From contig JAOABY010000003.1 in assembly GCA_026418115.1 (NCBI GenBank), forward strand, positions 2,503-66,502: a DNA stretch of 64,000 nucleotides, written 5' to 3'. Shown piece by piece: positions 55,478 through 64,000 of this stretch. Each line of letters opens with the position of its first letter. Position 1 is the first letter of the stretch. The notes under the pieces were generated by a model. It had not been told where the DNA came from and did no database searches. It saw only the letters and a list, made by a program, of their open reading frames with translations. The DNA comes from Spirochaetaceae bacterium. GTDB lineage: Bacteria; Spirochaetota; Spirochaetia; Treponematales; Rectinemataceae. The translations under genes and the position numbers were made by a program.

Positions 55478-56701
55478 TCAATCCTGCATCGCCAGCATGG
55501 CAAATACTTTGGCATCACCGATGATGTTGGCGATATCGGCGCTTTCATTGGGCTGGTGTGCGGTTTCATTCATTCTGGACCATACTACGCAGTCGAATCC
55601 GGCCTTGCGGAGGTATGCTCCCACCGTCCCGCCACCAATACCGATAGGCTTTGCTTCCACCCCGTACACGGCGCGTACCGCGTCGGACAGAAGCCTTACG
55701 ACAGGTGCATCTGCAGGCGTGGCTCGGGACTCGTTCGACTGGACGATCTCGAAACGGATCTTGACGTTGTATTCAGCTTCTACCGCATTTGCCAGTCTCC
55801 TGCACTCTTCGAGCGCACGGGCAACGGAGTACACCGGCAGCAGCCGCATGTCGACATAGAAGACGTCTTCTCCCGGGATGGTGTTGACGTTGGGGACATT
55901 CGCCTCTTTTTTCGTGGGATTGATGGTGCTGCGATCAGGGTTGAAGAGTGGATTGCGCGCGGTAAAGACTGTCAGCTCCAGCTTGTGGATTCTGAGCGCG
56001 AGATCACAGGCAGCGAGGAATGCATTGGAGCCTTTGTCGGGCATCGCGGCGTGTGTCTGCTTGCCTTGGGTGATCACCTTGAGCCAGCAGAGATTCTTTT
56101 CGGCAATCTCGATTTCGGTGCCATCTGCACTGCCGCCATCGGGGATGATGATGATGTCGTCCTTGCCGAAAAGCGAGTGGTTGGCAAGCAGGTACTGGAT
56201 GCCGTATTTTGATCCGACTTCCTCATCAGCAACAAACAGCAGCTTGATGGTCCGCTGCGGTGTAATACCCTGCGCTACAAAGGCAAGCGCTGCGAACACG
56301 GATGCAACCAGCCCCTGCTGATTGTCCTCGACGCCACGGCCATACACCTTGCCGTCTCTGGCAACTACCTTCCAGGGATCGGAGGACCAGAGCGATCGCT
56401 CTCCTTCGGGTACCACATCGAGGTGGGACATGATCCAGATCGGCGCATCACTGCGGACACCCGGAATCGTAGCCACAAGATTCGGTCGTATGCCTGAAGG
56501 CACACGGCTGTCGGGCGCATCATAGCGGACAATGTCGTTGATGCCGTGCTGTTTGAGCCAGGCTTCGAGAGCCTGAGCCTTTTCGATCTCTCCAATACCA
56601 CCGGATTCAGGCGCGAGTGCCGGATAGGAAGTCAGCAGGGTTTCGAGTTCGATGATGCCTTCAGTCGCGGCATCGAGGTAGGACAGAATTTTCTCATGCA
56701 T
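55478..56701 (-). CDS. M20 family metallopeptidase/dipeptidase
   Basis: PIWIMSHLDVVPEGERSLWSSDPWKVVARDGKVYGRGVEDNQQGLVASVFA...FVADEEVGSKYGIQYLL. Confidence 0.92.
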   Translation of the reverse strand: MHEKILSYLDAATEGIIELETLLTSYPALAPESGGIGEIEKAQALEAWLKQHGINDIVRYDAPDSRVPSGIRPNLVATIPGVRSDAPIWIMSHLDVVPEGERSLWSSDPWKVVARDGKVYGRGVEDNQQGLVASVFAALAFVAQGITPQRTIKLLFVADEEVGSKYGIQYLLANHSLFGKDDIIIIPDGGSADGTEIEIAEKNLCWLKVITQGKQTHAAMPDKGSNAFLAACDLALRIHKLELTVFTARNPLFNPDRSTINPTKKEANVPNVNTIPGEDVFYVDMRLLPVYSVARALEECRRLANAVEAEYNVKIRFEIVQSNESRATPADAPVVRLLSDAVRAVYGVEAKPIGIGGGTVGAYLRKAGFDCVVWSRMNETAHQPNESADIANIIGDAKVFAMLAMQD

Positions 56702-56746
56702 GGTGGTGCACTCCTTGGATCATGTTCGACAGACAAGACAAGTCTG

Positions 56747-57727
56747 TCATGGATTGCCGAGCCTGGAGGTATAGGCTTTCCAGCTCGTTGCAAGTATGGT
56801 TTCCATATCGGAATAGTGCGCTTCCCAACCGAGAAGCCGCTTTGCCTCGGCACTGGAAGCAACCAGCGTGGCGGGATCGCCTGGCCGGCGGCCGGTCACA
56901 CGTGCCGGGATTTCCCGCCCTGTGATGCGTCGCGCAGCCTCAAGGATTTCGAGCACGGAGGATCCCTGCTCCGAACCGAGGTTGACGGCAAAGCTCTCTC
57001 CCCTATCCATCAGGTAGAGCAGGGCTCGGTAGTGAGCATCGGCGAGGTCCGTGACATGAATGTAGTCGCGGACTCCGGAGCCGTCCCGGGTCGGATAATC
57101 GGTGCCGAATACGTCCAGATGCGGCCGCCGGCCGATTGCCACTTCCATGATGACAGGTACCAGATTGGCGGGATTTTTCTCGAGCCCGGTGATGCGCCCT
57201 TCGGGATCATAACCTGCAGCATTGAAATAGCGCAGTGCCGCGAACTTGAGCCCCTTGAGTCTGTCGTACCACTCAAGGAAGCGTTCTATCTCGAGCTTGG
57301 TGAAGCCATAGTAGTTCGCAGGCTGCTTGGGATGGGCTTCATCGATGGGAAGATAGGCGGGTTCGCCATATATCGCGGCAGAGGATGAAAACACCAGGCG
57401 CGAAATGCCTGCTTCGCATGCGGCATTCAGAATGTTGAGGGTGCCGGTAATATTCTGGAGGGAGTACTTCTCCGGCTTCACCATGGATTCTCCGGCTGCC
57501 TTGGCTGCCGCAAGATGCACCACGGCGTCAAAGCCTTCTCGCATGACCGATACCAGGGTGGTATAGTCCAGAATATCGGCCTGATGGAATACATAATCAG
57601 GGAAGAGATTGTCGGTAGTGCCTGTGGAGAGGTTGTCGTAGATGGTCACCTGGATGCCATGATCTGCAAAGCAGCGCGCGACATGGCTGCCAATATAGCC
57701 TGCTCCTCCAATCACGAGTACTTTCAT
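56747..57727 (-). CDS. galE: UDP-glucose 4-epimerase
   Basis: MKVLVIGGAGYIGSHVARCFADHGIQVTIYDNLSTG...YGFTKLEIERFLEWY...LRYFNAAGYDPEGRI. Confidence 0.93.
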   Translation of the reverse strand: MKVLVIGGAGYIGSHVARCFADHGIQVTIYDNLSTGTTDNLFPDYVFHQADILDYTTLVSVMREGFDAVVHLAAAKAAGESMVKPEKYSLQNITGTLNILNAACEAGISRLVFSSSAAIYGEPAYLPIDEAHPKQPANYYGFTKLEIERFLEWYDRLKGLKFAALRYFNAAGYDPEGRITGLEKNPANLVPVIMEVAIGRRPHLDVFGTDYPTRDGSGVRDYIHVTDLADAHYRALLYLMDRGESFAVNLGSEQGSSVLEILEAARRITGREIPARVTGRRPGDPATLVASSAEAKRLLGWEAHYSDMETILATSWKAYTSRLGNP

Positions 57728-57871
57728 GCAAGCTCCCTTCATGCAGGATTCTCTGGCATGCGGGTATGCACGCCGCATGCGTTGCACTGATCGCAAGGGG
57801 TACTGTACTGCAGGATTGCGAGATGCGCAATTGTAGGGGGGACGGGCCGGCATCAGAGGCGGAGTAATATG

Positions 57872-57900
57872 AAAAAAAGGGCCTCCCGCCAGGGAGGCCC
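57872..57900 (-). terminator. Terminator downstream of tRNA-Phe
   Basis: Minus strand GGGCCTCCCTGGCGGGAGGCCCTTTTTTT. Confidence 0.85.
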
Positions 57901-57903
57901 TGC

Positions 57904-57976
57904 TGCCGCCGATCAGAATCGAACTGATGACACATGGATTTTCAGTCCATTGCTCTACCAACTGAGCTACAGCGGC
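57904..57976 (-). tRNA. tRNA-Phe(GAA)
   Basis: GCCGCTGTAGCTCAGTTGGTAGAGCAATGGACTGAAAATCCATGTGTCATCAGTTCGATTCTGATCGGCGGCA; anticodon GAA. Confidence 0.96.
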
Positions 57977-58000
57977 GTTGCATGTCGCCATGAACAGCGA

Positions 58001-58074
58001 TGGGCGGTGCAAGAGTCGAACTTGCGACCCCCAGCGTGTCATACTGGTGCTCTAACCAACTGAGCTAACCGCCC
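58001..58074 (-). tRNA. tRNA-Val(GAC)
   Basis: GGGCGGTTAGCTCAGTTGGTTAGAGCACCAGTATGACACGCTGGGGGTCGCAAGTTCGACTCTTGCACCGCCCA; anticodon GAC. Confidence 0.96.
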
Positions 58075-58214
58075 GCGCATCGCAGTGATGAACGACAGGT
58101 GCTCTTATACCAAAGTATCATGAAGAGTGTCAAGTGAGGAAACAAAGGATTCTCCTATCCGGCTCTTGACAAAGCCCCCAGGCTCGAACATAGTATGTAA
58201 AACGGTTTACCACT

Positions 58215-59759
58215 ATGAATATCAAGAGAAGCTGTGGAGTCTTGCTGCATCCTCTGTCGCTCCAGGGGCCATGGCTGAGCGGTACGCTCGGCACGGAGGC
58301 ATTCAGGTTTGTTGATTTTCTGGCCACTGCCGGAGTCCGCTGGTGGCAGATTCTGCCTCTCGGCCCGACGGCCTATGGAGACTCGCCCTATCAGAGCCCC
58401 AGCGCCTTTGCAGGTAATCCCTATTTCATCAGTCCGGAGATTCTGCATGCACAGGGATTGCTGACTGAGGACGAGGTGGCTGCCATGCGTTGTTCCGGGT
58501 CAGCTGGTGTTGATTATGGCACACTGTTCGTTCGATCAGCTGACATGCTGCATATCGCATGGCAGACGTTCAAGAAGAACGGCGGCAAACCTGGTTCGGT
58601 AAGACCGCGAGCAAAGCGAACCGGCGAGCTGGCATGGACCATGCCTTCGGCAGAAGGATTCGAAGCCTTCCGCGCCAGTCAGTCTTCCTGGCTGGAAGAT
58701 TACGCCCTTTTCATGGCCATCAAGGAATGTCATGGCTATGCGCCCTGGAATGCCTGGCCTGAATCGCTGCACATGCGCGAACCTGCAGCGCTCGCTTCCT
58801 TCGCAGAGAGCGAGGCAGACAGAATCCAACGGATCGAATTCACGCAGTACCTCTTCCACCTCCAGTGGTCAGATCTGCGAGCATATGCACACGGCAAGGG
58901 CGTTGGCATCATCGGGGACATTCCCATCTTTGCTGCCTATGACAGCGCTGATGTATGGGCTCATCCTGAGCTGTTTGAGCTCGATGCCCACAGGATGCCC
59001 CGCCGCGTAGCTGGCGTGCCGCCTGACTACTTCACCGCAACCGGTCAGCTCTGGGGCAATCCGCTGTATGACTGGGTTGCCCATGAGCGCGACTGCTTTG
59101 CATGGTGGAAGGCAAGGGTGCGACATGCGCTGGAGTATGTGGACATGCTCCGCATCGATCATTTCAGAGGCTTCGAGGCGTACTGGGCCGTGCCGGCGGA
59201 AGCGGACACTGCAATCGGAGGCACCTGGGAAAAAGCGCCAGGCCACGCGCTGTTCTCCTCGCTTCGCGAGTCTCTTGGCGAGGTCCCCATCATCGCGGAA
59301 GACCTCGGTTTTATTACGCCGGAGGTGATCGAGCTTCGCGACCGTTTCGGATTCCCAGGCATGAGAATCCTGCAGTTCGCGTTCGAGAGTGATACCGAAA
59401 GCCAGGATTATCCCCACACCTATCCGAGACAGTGTATCGTCTATACCGGCACGCATGATAACGATACAGCCCGCGGATGGTTCCAGACTGCTGCACCGAA
59501 GACACGACAACGCGCACTCGCCTATCTGCATGGCAGCAGCAGAACCTTTGCCTGGGACATGATCAGAGGGGCATGGGCGAGCCCTGCAATGCTGGCAATT
59601 GCACCCATGCAGGATTTTCTGGATCTCGGCTCGGAGGCGCGACTCAACAGGCCGGGCACCACAGGCGGATGGTGGCAGTGGAGAATGCCTGCACAGGCGC
59701 TCAATGGCAGGCTCGCTGCAAGAATCCGCACTCTGACAAAGCTGTACTTCAGGGGATAA
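58215..59759 (+). CDS. malQ: 4-alpha-glucanotransferase
   Basis: RSCGVLLHPLSLQGPWLSGTLGTEAFRFVDFLATAGVRWWQILPLGPTAYGDSPYQSPSAFAGNPYFI...GIIGDIPIFAAYDSADVWAH. Confidence 0.95.
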   Translation: MNIKRSCGVLLHPLSLQGPWLSGTLGTEAFRFVDFLATAGVRWWQILPLGPTAYGDSPYQSPSAFAGNPYFISPEILHAQGLLTEDEVAAMRCSGSAGVDYGTLFVRSADMLHIAWQTFKKNGGKPGSVRPRAKRTGELAWTMPSAEGFEAFRASQSSWLEDYALFMAIKECHGYAPWNAWPESLHMREPAALASFAESEADRIQRIEFTQYLFHLQWSDLRAYAHGKGVGIIGDIPIFAAYDSADVWAHPELFELDAHRMPRRVAGVPPDYFTATGQLWGNPLYDWVAHERDCFAWWKARVRHALEYVDMLRIDHFRGFEAYWAVPAEADTAIGGTWEKAPGHALFSSLRESLGEVPIIAEDLGFITPEVIELRDRFGFPGMRILQFAFESDTESQDYPHTYPRQCIVYTGTHDNDTARGWFQTAAPKTRQRALAYLHGSSRTFAWDMIRGAWASPAMLAIAPMQDFLDLGSEARLNRPGTTGGWWQWRMPAQALNGRLAARIRTLTKLYFRG

Positions 59760-59766
59760 CCGAAAA

Positions 59767-59799
59767 AATGAAACAGCCCGGGGTACTCCCGGGCTGTTG
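59767..59799. terminator. Bidirectional terminator between malQ and tRNA-Lys
   Basis: ACAGCCCGGG-gtact-CCCGGGCTGT; U-rich on the minus strand. Confidence 0.7.
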
Positions 59800-59809
59800 T
59801 ATTCTCTGC

Positions 59810-59882
59810 TGAGCCGCCCGGGGATCGAACCCAGGACCCACGCCTTAAAAGGGCGTTGCTCTGCCTACTGAGCTAGCGGCCC
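59810..59882 (-). tRNA. tRNA-Lys(TTT)
   Basis: GGGCCGCTAGCTCAGTAGGCAGAGCAACGCCCTTTTAAGGCGTGGGTCCTGGGTTCGATCCCCGGGCGGCTCA; anticodon TTT. Confidence 0.96.
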
Positions 59883-59975
59883 ATGCTTGAGGGGCGAAGC
59901 GCACTGTAGCCGAATTTGCCCCGATTGTCAAGAATCACAGGGAATTGCATATACGGCACGATCGCTCGGGCAATC

Positions 59976-60002
59976 AAAAAAGGCCGGCTTTCTGGCCGGC
60001 CT
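59976..60002 (-). terminator. Terminator downstream of the 60013-61185 gene
   Basis: Minus strand AGGCCGGCCAGAAAGCCGGCCTTTTTT. Confidence 0.8.
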
Positions 60003-60012
60003 TCTGCAGCAA

Positions 60013-61185
60013 TCATCTTCCTATCTTGAGCGATGCCTGCAGGGACAGGCCGCTGCGGCCCCGCTCGCCAGCGTACAGCCCCACTTCCTCGGTGAAGATC
60101 GCTGCATCGATCTCGAGCAGCGCCAGGTCGATACCGGCACCAAGGCTTATCCAGCCCTTGTTGAAGCCAGCTCTGCCTGTAACGAATTTGAGCAGTCGAA
60201 GTTCTGCACCCGCATGCAGATAATTCCAGACATCCTGTGCTGGTGTGGCGCTCTTCAGCAGCACAAAGGGTTCATCCACCTCGGCATAGGCCGAAGGCTC
60301 AAAGAGGGAATTCTCGAACAGCCTGATACCGATACCTGCCGAATATCGGGGTGTCAGCGTGTAGCGATTTTCTCCGGTAATGGGGAGTGCCGAGAATCCA
60401 TAGTCGACCAGGTCCTTGGCTGTGAAGGGTTCAAGTGCGAATGCCATACCGATATCGCGCGCCGCGAATCCCACCATGAGCGGTCCGATCGAGAGCACAA
60501 CACCAGCGTCAGCCGCAAAGCCATAGCCGCCCAGCATGGTAAGTGATGAGAGTTCGAACGAGCCATCCGGCAGATAATCCGAGAGAAGCGTATCAAAGCC
60601 CCATCCATTGCCGGCAGCCTGCACCCTGTAGAAAATCCTGCCATCGACACCGAGCTTGAATCCGAAAGGACCAAGTCTTGCCTCATTAGCAACGCCGACG
60701 ACTGCATTGGCCTGGAGAACGGGCGTGAGACGCGAACTCATGAGCGAAGGTCCCACTGGTACCCAGTCCGTCACGACATTGGCGCCAAAGGCAAAACCAT
60801 TGCCAGCCCAGCCACCACCGAGTGTGGCACCGACACCGAGCCCTGCATTCTCAAGGTACCAGTCCGTTGCGGTATTGAGGACAGCCTGCTGGAACTCGCT
60901 TTCGTTCTCAATCAGGGACAGCTCGCGTACCTTGTCGAGCTTGTCCATGGTCGGCTTCACATAGGCCCAGATACCCATATCAGCAAAGGTCAGCGACCCG
61001 GATGAGGCAAAACCGGCCGGGTTGCCGAAGAAACTCGAATAGCCTGTGCTGAATACTCTGAATGCTCCCCCCATGCCCATCGAACGGGCATCCTTGGCCA
61101 CAACGGGGGGCATCGTCACAAACTGCGCGGGCATTACGGACACAACAAGACCTGCCAACAGCAGGAGACAGACCACACGCTTCAT
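60013..61185 (-). CDS. Putative outer membrane beta-barrel (PorV/UPF0164-like) protein
   Basis: Signal peptide; VVAKDARSMGMGGAFRVFSTGYSSFFGNPAGFA and Gly-rich beta pattern. Confidence 0.65.
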   Translation of the reverse strand: MKRVVCLLLLAGLVVSVMPAQFVTMPPVVAKDARSMGMGGAFRVFSTGYSSFFGNPAGFASSGSLTFADMGIWAYVKPTMDKLDKVRELSLIENESEFQQAVLNTATDWYLENAGLGVGATLGGGWAGNGFAFGANVVTDWVPVGPSLMSSRLTPVLQANAVVGVANEARLGPFGFKLGVDGRIFYRVQAAGNGWGFDTLLSDYLPDGSFELSSLTMLGGYGFAADAGVVLSIGPLMVGFAARDIGMAFALEPFTAKDLVDYGFSALPITGENRYTLTPRYSAGIGIRLFENSLFEPSAYAEVDEPFVLLKSATPAQDVWNYLHAGAELRLLKFVTGRAGFNKGWISLGAGIDLALLEIDAAIFTEEVGLYAGERGRSGLSLQASLKIGR

Positions 61186-61217
61186 GCAAGGCTCCTTCCA
61201 CATAGCATCATAGTTTA

Positions 61218-62111
61218 TTATCGGAATGAATTCCTGAACATTTCCAGTAAATCCTGCATACCCGCAGCACAGAAGAGGACACCTACCGTATAGTCATAAC
61301 CCAGACTCCGGAAATCAGGCTCTCCTGTGAAATAATAATCAAGGGAGCGAGATGCAGCGACGCCGCTCTTTATTTCTGCTACGAGCGTCGCCACGGCAGC
61401 TCCGATCGATGCGAAGCGGGATGACGGATGGATCGAAATATTGAGAAATTTGCAGATTGCGCCGAGCTGTGCCATCTTGACAATGTCGATCCTGCGCGAG
61501 GCAACAATGCCGTTGTACACGAGGGCCTGGCAGAGTTGATCGAAATAGGGTGACATTGCCGCCAGCCTGTCGATCAGTTCGGCAAATGCTTCGGGATGCT
61601 CCTGGAGTGGAGCCGGTATCAGCGCATCTACTATGGCTTCTGGCGTGAGCTGCGAAGCATCAGTGGAAAGCGCCAGCCTGATTGCCTCCTGCAGACGGCT
61701 GTAGAGATCCCTTAGGCTCACCCGCATCATCTCGCGTGAAATCGCTCTGGCTCCATCATCTTCGAACGACACGGCAATTTCATCGAGCTTGAGTTCGATC
61801 AGAAGACTCTGGGCATCCTGGACCTGTGCCGGATCCGACTCTGTCGCTGCGAATTGTTCCAGTTTCTCTACAATTACATTTCTTGCATGTTCATCTGCTG
61901 CAAGCGTATCCAGAAACTGTGGCGAAACACCTCCATCCGGCATGAAGGCATACTGCTGAATAATCTGCCGCACGGGAAGCTCTGCAAGCACCACAGAGTC
62001 AGGCTGACCTAATCCATTATCCCTGAAATAATTACTAAAAAGATTGTCACAGCTGGCCATGAATGCGGCAAGCATGCATGCAGCACAGGCCACTACAATC
62101 TTCCGACCCAT
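61218..62111 (-). CDS. Lipoprotein of unknown function
   Basis: MGRKIVVACAACMLAAFMASCDNL signal/lipobox; no family recognised. Confidence 0.6.
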   Translation of the reverse strand: MGRKIVVACAACMLAAFMASCDNLFSNYFRDNGLGQPDSVVLAELPVRQIIQQYAFMPDGGVSPQFLDTLAADEHARNVIVEKLEQFAATESDPAQVQDAQSLLIELKLDEIAVSFEDDGARAISREMMRVSLRDLYSRLQEAIRLALSTDASQLTPEAIVDALIPAPLQEHPEAFAELIDRLAAMSPYFDQLCQALVYNGIVASRRIDIVKMAQLGAICKFLNISIHPSSRFASIGAAVATLVAEIKSGVAASRSLDYYFTGEPDFRSLGYDYTVGVLFCAAGMQDLLEMFRNSFR

Positions 62112-62276
62112 TGTGTCCTCCTCACAGTCTCTCGTTCTCTGTCCGGGGGGCTGCAGCAGTCCTGCGGTTAATCTGACTGCCATATTCAGCATAGCACAAA
62201 AAAGGCCTGTGTGGCAATTTTTATGAGTAGGGAAGTCATGAATTCCATACGGATTGTGACGTTGTACACTGCACCA

Positions 62277-63740
62277 TCATGGCTCAATGAGGTATCCCAG
62301 GATGTCGGCATGAGAGCCGGCAGCAGGGCTGTCGAGGTGCACATGGAGGACTGTTCCCGGCTTGAGCGATTCATGCGGCATGGATGCAGGAACCTCGACG
62401 AGGACCTTGAGATAGTTGGCAGTGGTGCCAGTGATACAGGATCGCGCCGGGCTGGAACTCTGGAGACTGTGATCATCAGCTGAGGCGGTCGTGACTTCTT
62501 CCCCATCTTCCTGCCCGTCTGATCGCTCGATGATCATCTCAACGGAACTGCCAAGCCAGCGCTGGATATACCGCGCGCGGCCCTCCTTCGCAAGCGCGGT
62601 GAGACGCGCCACGCGCGCATGCGTTTCGCGTTCAGGCACGTGAGGCTTCATGGTGGCGGCGGGGGTGCCAGGCCTGGGGCTGAAAGGAAAGGCATGAATC
62701 CAGGCAAAATCAAGCTCGCGCAGCAGTGCGAGACTTGTTTCGAATTCCTCACTTGTTTCGCCCGGGAAACCGGCGATAATGTCGGCTGCGAGGAAGGGGT
62801 CCCGCCGGGCTTCTCTGAGCTGCTGCACGGCACGGGCGACCCTTGGTGCATCATAGGGGCGCGCCATGCGCCGGAGCGTGTCGGTACAGCCTGATTGTAC
62901 GGACAGGTGCAGGTGCGGGCGCACGCGTTCAAGCGCAAACATGGCCAGAAATGCCTCATCGATACGCTCCGGCTCGTAGCTGGATATTCTGAAGGCGATA
63001 TGGCTGGTGCCCTCAACGAGCAGGCGCACCAGACGCGGAAAATCAATCTCTCCATCCCTGTATTGAGCCAGATTGACGCCGGTCAGTACCACTTCTGCCT
63101 TGCCTGCTGCTTCCAGCGTGCGTACTCTGCGAAGGACTTCTTCTGCGGGCAGGGAAATGGCCGGACCGCGGGCAAGGCATACCCGGCAATACGCGCAGCG
63201 GTGATTGCAGCCATCCTGTATCTTGAGCGCAGGGCGAGTATGCATGGCATAGCGCTGAGGGTGGAAGGCAAAGCGATCTGCCAGAGGAGCCGGCTGCACT
63301 GTACCACCGCTCGATTGCAGAGGAGGATGCTGCTCATGCTCCTCCTGCCACTGGCGAACCGCAAGTAAAAGATCTCCATGCCCCTGCCAGTTCTCAGATA
63401 GCCAGGCTGCCAGCGAGAGAAGGATCGACTTGTGCTCGCCCTTCACGACAACGACCCGGTCACCGAGAGCTGCGAGCGCTTCTGGCTCCATCTGGGCATA
63501 GCATCCCGTCGCAATGACCACTGCATGGGGTGACCGCCCCAGGGCAGCGCGAATATCGCGCCGTGCTTTCTGCTCGGCTTTCGAGGTAACGGTGCAGGTA
63601 TTAACAATGTAGAGGTCTGCTTCCTCATGAAATGCGACGAATCGTGCCCCGGCCTCCAGAAAACGGTCGGCAATCGATTCCGTCTCAAGCTGGTTCAGCT
63701 TGCATCCGAGGGTAAAGAACGCAGCACGGAGAATAGTCAT
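62277..63740 (-). CDS. mtaB: MiaB-like tRNA methylthiotransferase (MtaB type)
   Basis: FFTLGCKLNQLETESIADRF...IVNTCTVTSKAEQKARRDIR...IQDGCNHRCAYCRVCLARG radical SAM CxxxCxxC. Confidence 0.9.
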   Translation of the reverse strand: MTILRAAFFTLGCKLNQLETESIADRFLEAGARFVAFHEEADLYIVNTCTVTSKAEQKARRDIRAALGRSPHAVVIATGCYAQMEPEALAALGDRVVVVKGEHKSILLSLAAWLSENWQGHGDLLLAVRQWQEEHEQHPPLQSSGGTVQPAPLADRFAFHPQRYAMHTRPALKIQDGCNHRCAYCRVCLARGPAISLPAEEVLRRVRTLEAAGKAEVVLTGVNLAQYRDGEIDFPRLVRLLVEGTSHIAFRISSYEPERIDEAFLAMFALERVRPHLHLSVQSGCTDTLRRMARPYDAPRVARAVQQLREARRDPFLAADIIAGFPGETSEEFETSLALLRELDFAWIHAFPFSPRPGTPAATMKPHVPERETHARVARLTALAKEGRARYIQRWLGSSVEMIIERSDGQEDGEEVTTASADDHSLQSSSPARSCITGTTANYLKVLVEVPASMPHESLKPGTVLHVHLDSPAAGSHADILGYLIEP

Positions 63741-63749
63741 GCCGACCCC

Positions 63750-64000
63750 TTATCCCTGTATCCGGGCCAGCATGCGGCTGCGCCCCTGCTGGGCATCCTG
63801 CAGACCGGGGTTGAGAGAGACCGCCTGCTCATATGCCTTGAGCGCAGACAGGTACTGGGCATTCTTCTCCCGCGCCCATCCAAGGCGCTCCCACCAGCGG
63901 GCCTGAGCCGGATTGAACTGCAGTGCAGCGCTCAGTGCAATGTCCGCATGGCTGAATTTGCCGAGGCGAATATAGATTTCGCCGCAAAGATAGAAGCTGT
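63750..64000 (-). CDS. TPR-repeat protein, C-terminal part (continues beyond window)
   Basis: Minus-strand open frame ending ...LSALKAYEQAVSLNPGLQDAQQGRSRMLARIQG*. Confidence 0.7.
   Translation of the reverse strand, partial: SFYLCGEIYIRLGKFSHADIALSAALQFNPAQARWWERLGWAREKNAQYLSALKAYEQAVSLNPGLQDAQQGRSRMLARIQG

Noticed and set aside
57728-58042. N-terminal extension of the galE ORF through tRNA-Phe and part of tRNA-Val
   Set aside because: Extension overlaps tRNA genes and a terminator; MKVLVIGGAGYIGSH at 57727 is the proper start.
49892-59882. tRNA genes as integration site for the defence island
   Set aside because: The tRNAs lie ~20-30 kb from the island with core genes between, and no integrase or flanking direct repeats were seen.

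Overview
This 64 kb bacterial chromosomal window looks spirochaete-like from its gene content, but taxonomy was not tested. Most of it is ordinary core genome: Mrp/NifX-type proteins, a frameshifted mscS, carAB, azlCD, a cyclophilin, an RND/LolA-like cluster, TPR proteins, MltD, an M20 peptidase, galE, malQ, mtaB and four tRNAs. Two accessory regions stand out. (1) At ~16.7-30.1 kb there is a putative defence island: SNF2 helicase with a DUF3883-like C-terminus, AAA_14/DUF4143 ATPase, DUF1156 DNA methylase, a DUF6088/AbiEii toxin-antitoxin pair, and a DUF499 ATPase with an N-terminal Swt1-like HEPN motif. By eye it is a GC-richer helicase/methylase/DUF499 core interrupted at gene junctions by AT-richer modules. 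(2) At ~30.2-43.2 kb a PrpR-N/PAS sigma-54 activator sits upstream of an 11-gene catabolic cluster (PdxA-like, TctBAC, sugar-P isomerase-like, VOC, split transketolase, Fe-ADH, LarA-like, Asp/Glu racemase-like). That cluster has a textbook -24/-12 promoter and alternating TGAAACA/TGTTTCA half-sites, but no recognisable sugar-acid kinase. Other leads are two candidate structured RNA leaders (upstream of azlCD and carA), a DUF134-NifX-NifX fusion with an internal Shine-Dalgarno/start, two frameshifted genes, and two promoter-palindrome-ATG arrangements suggesting leaderless autoregulated genes. Family assignments come from reading the translated proteins; no database search was run.
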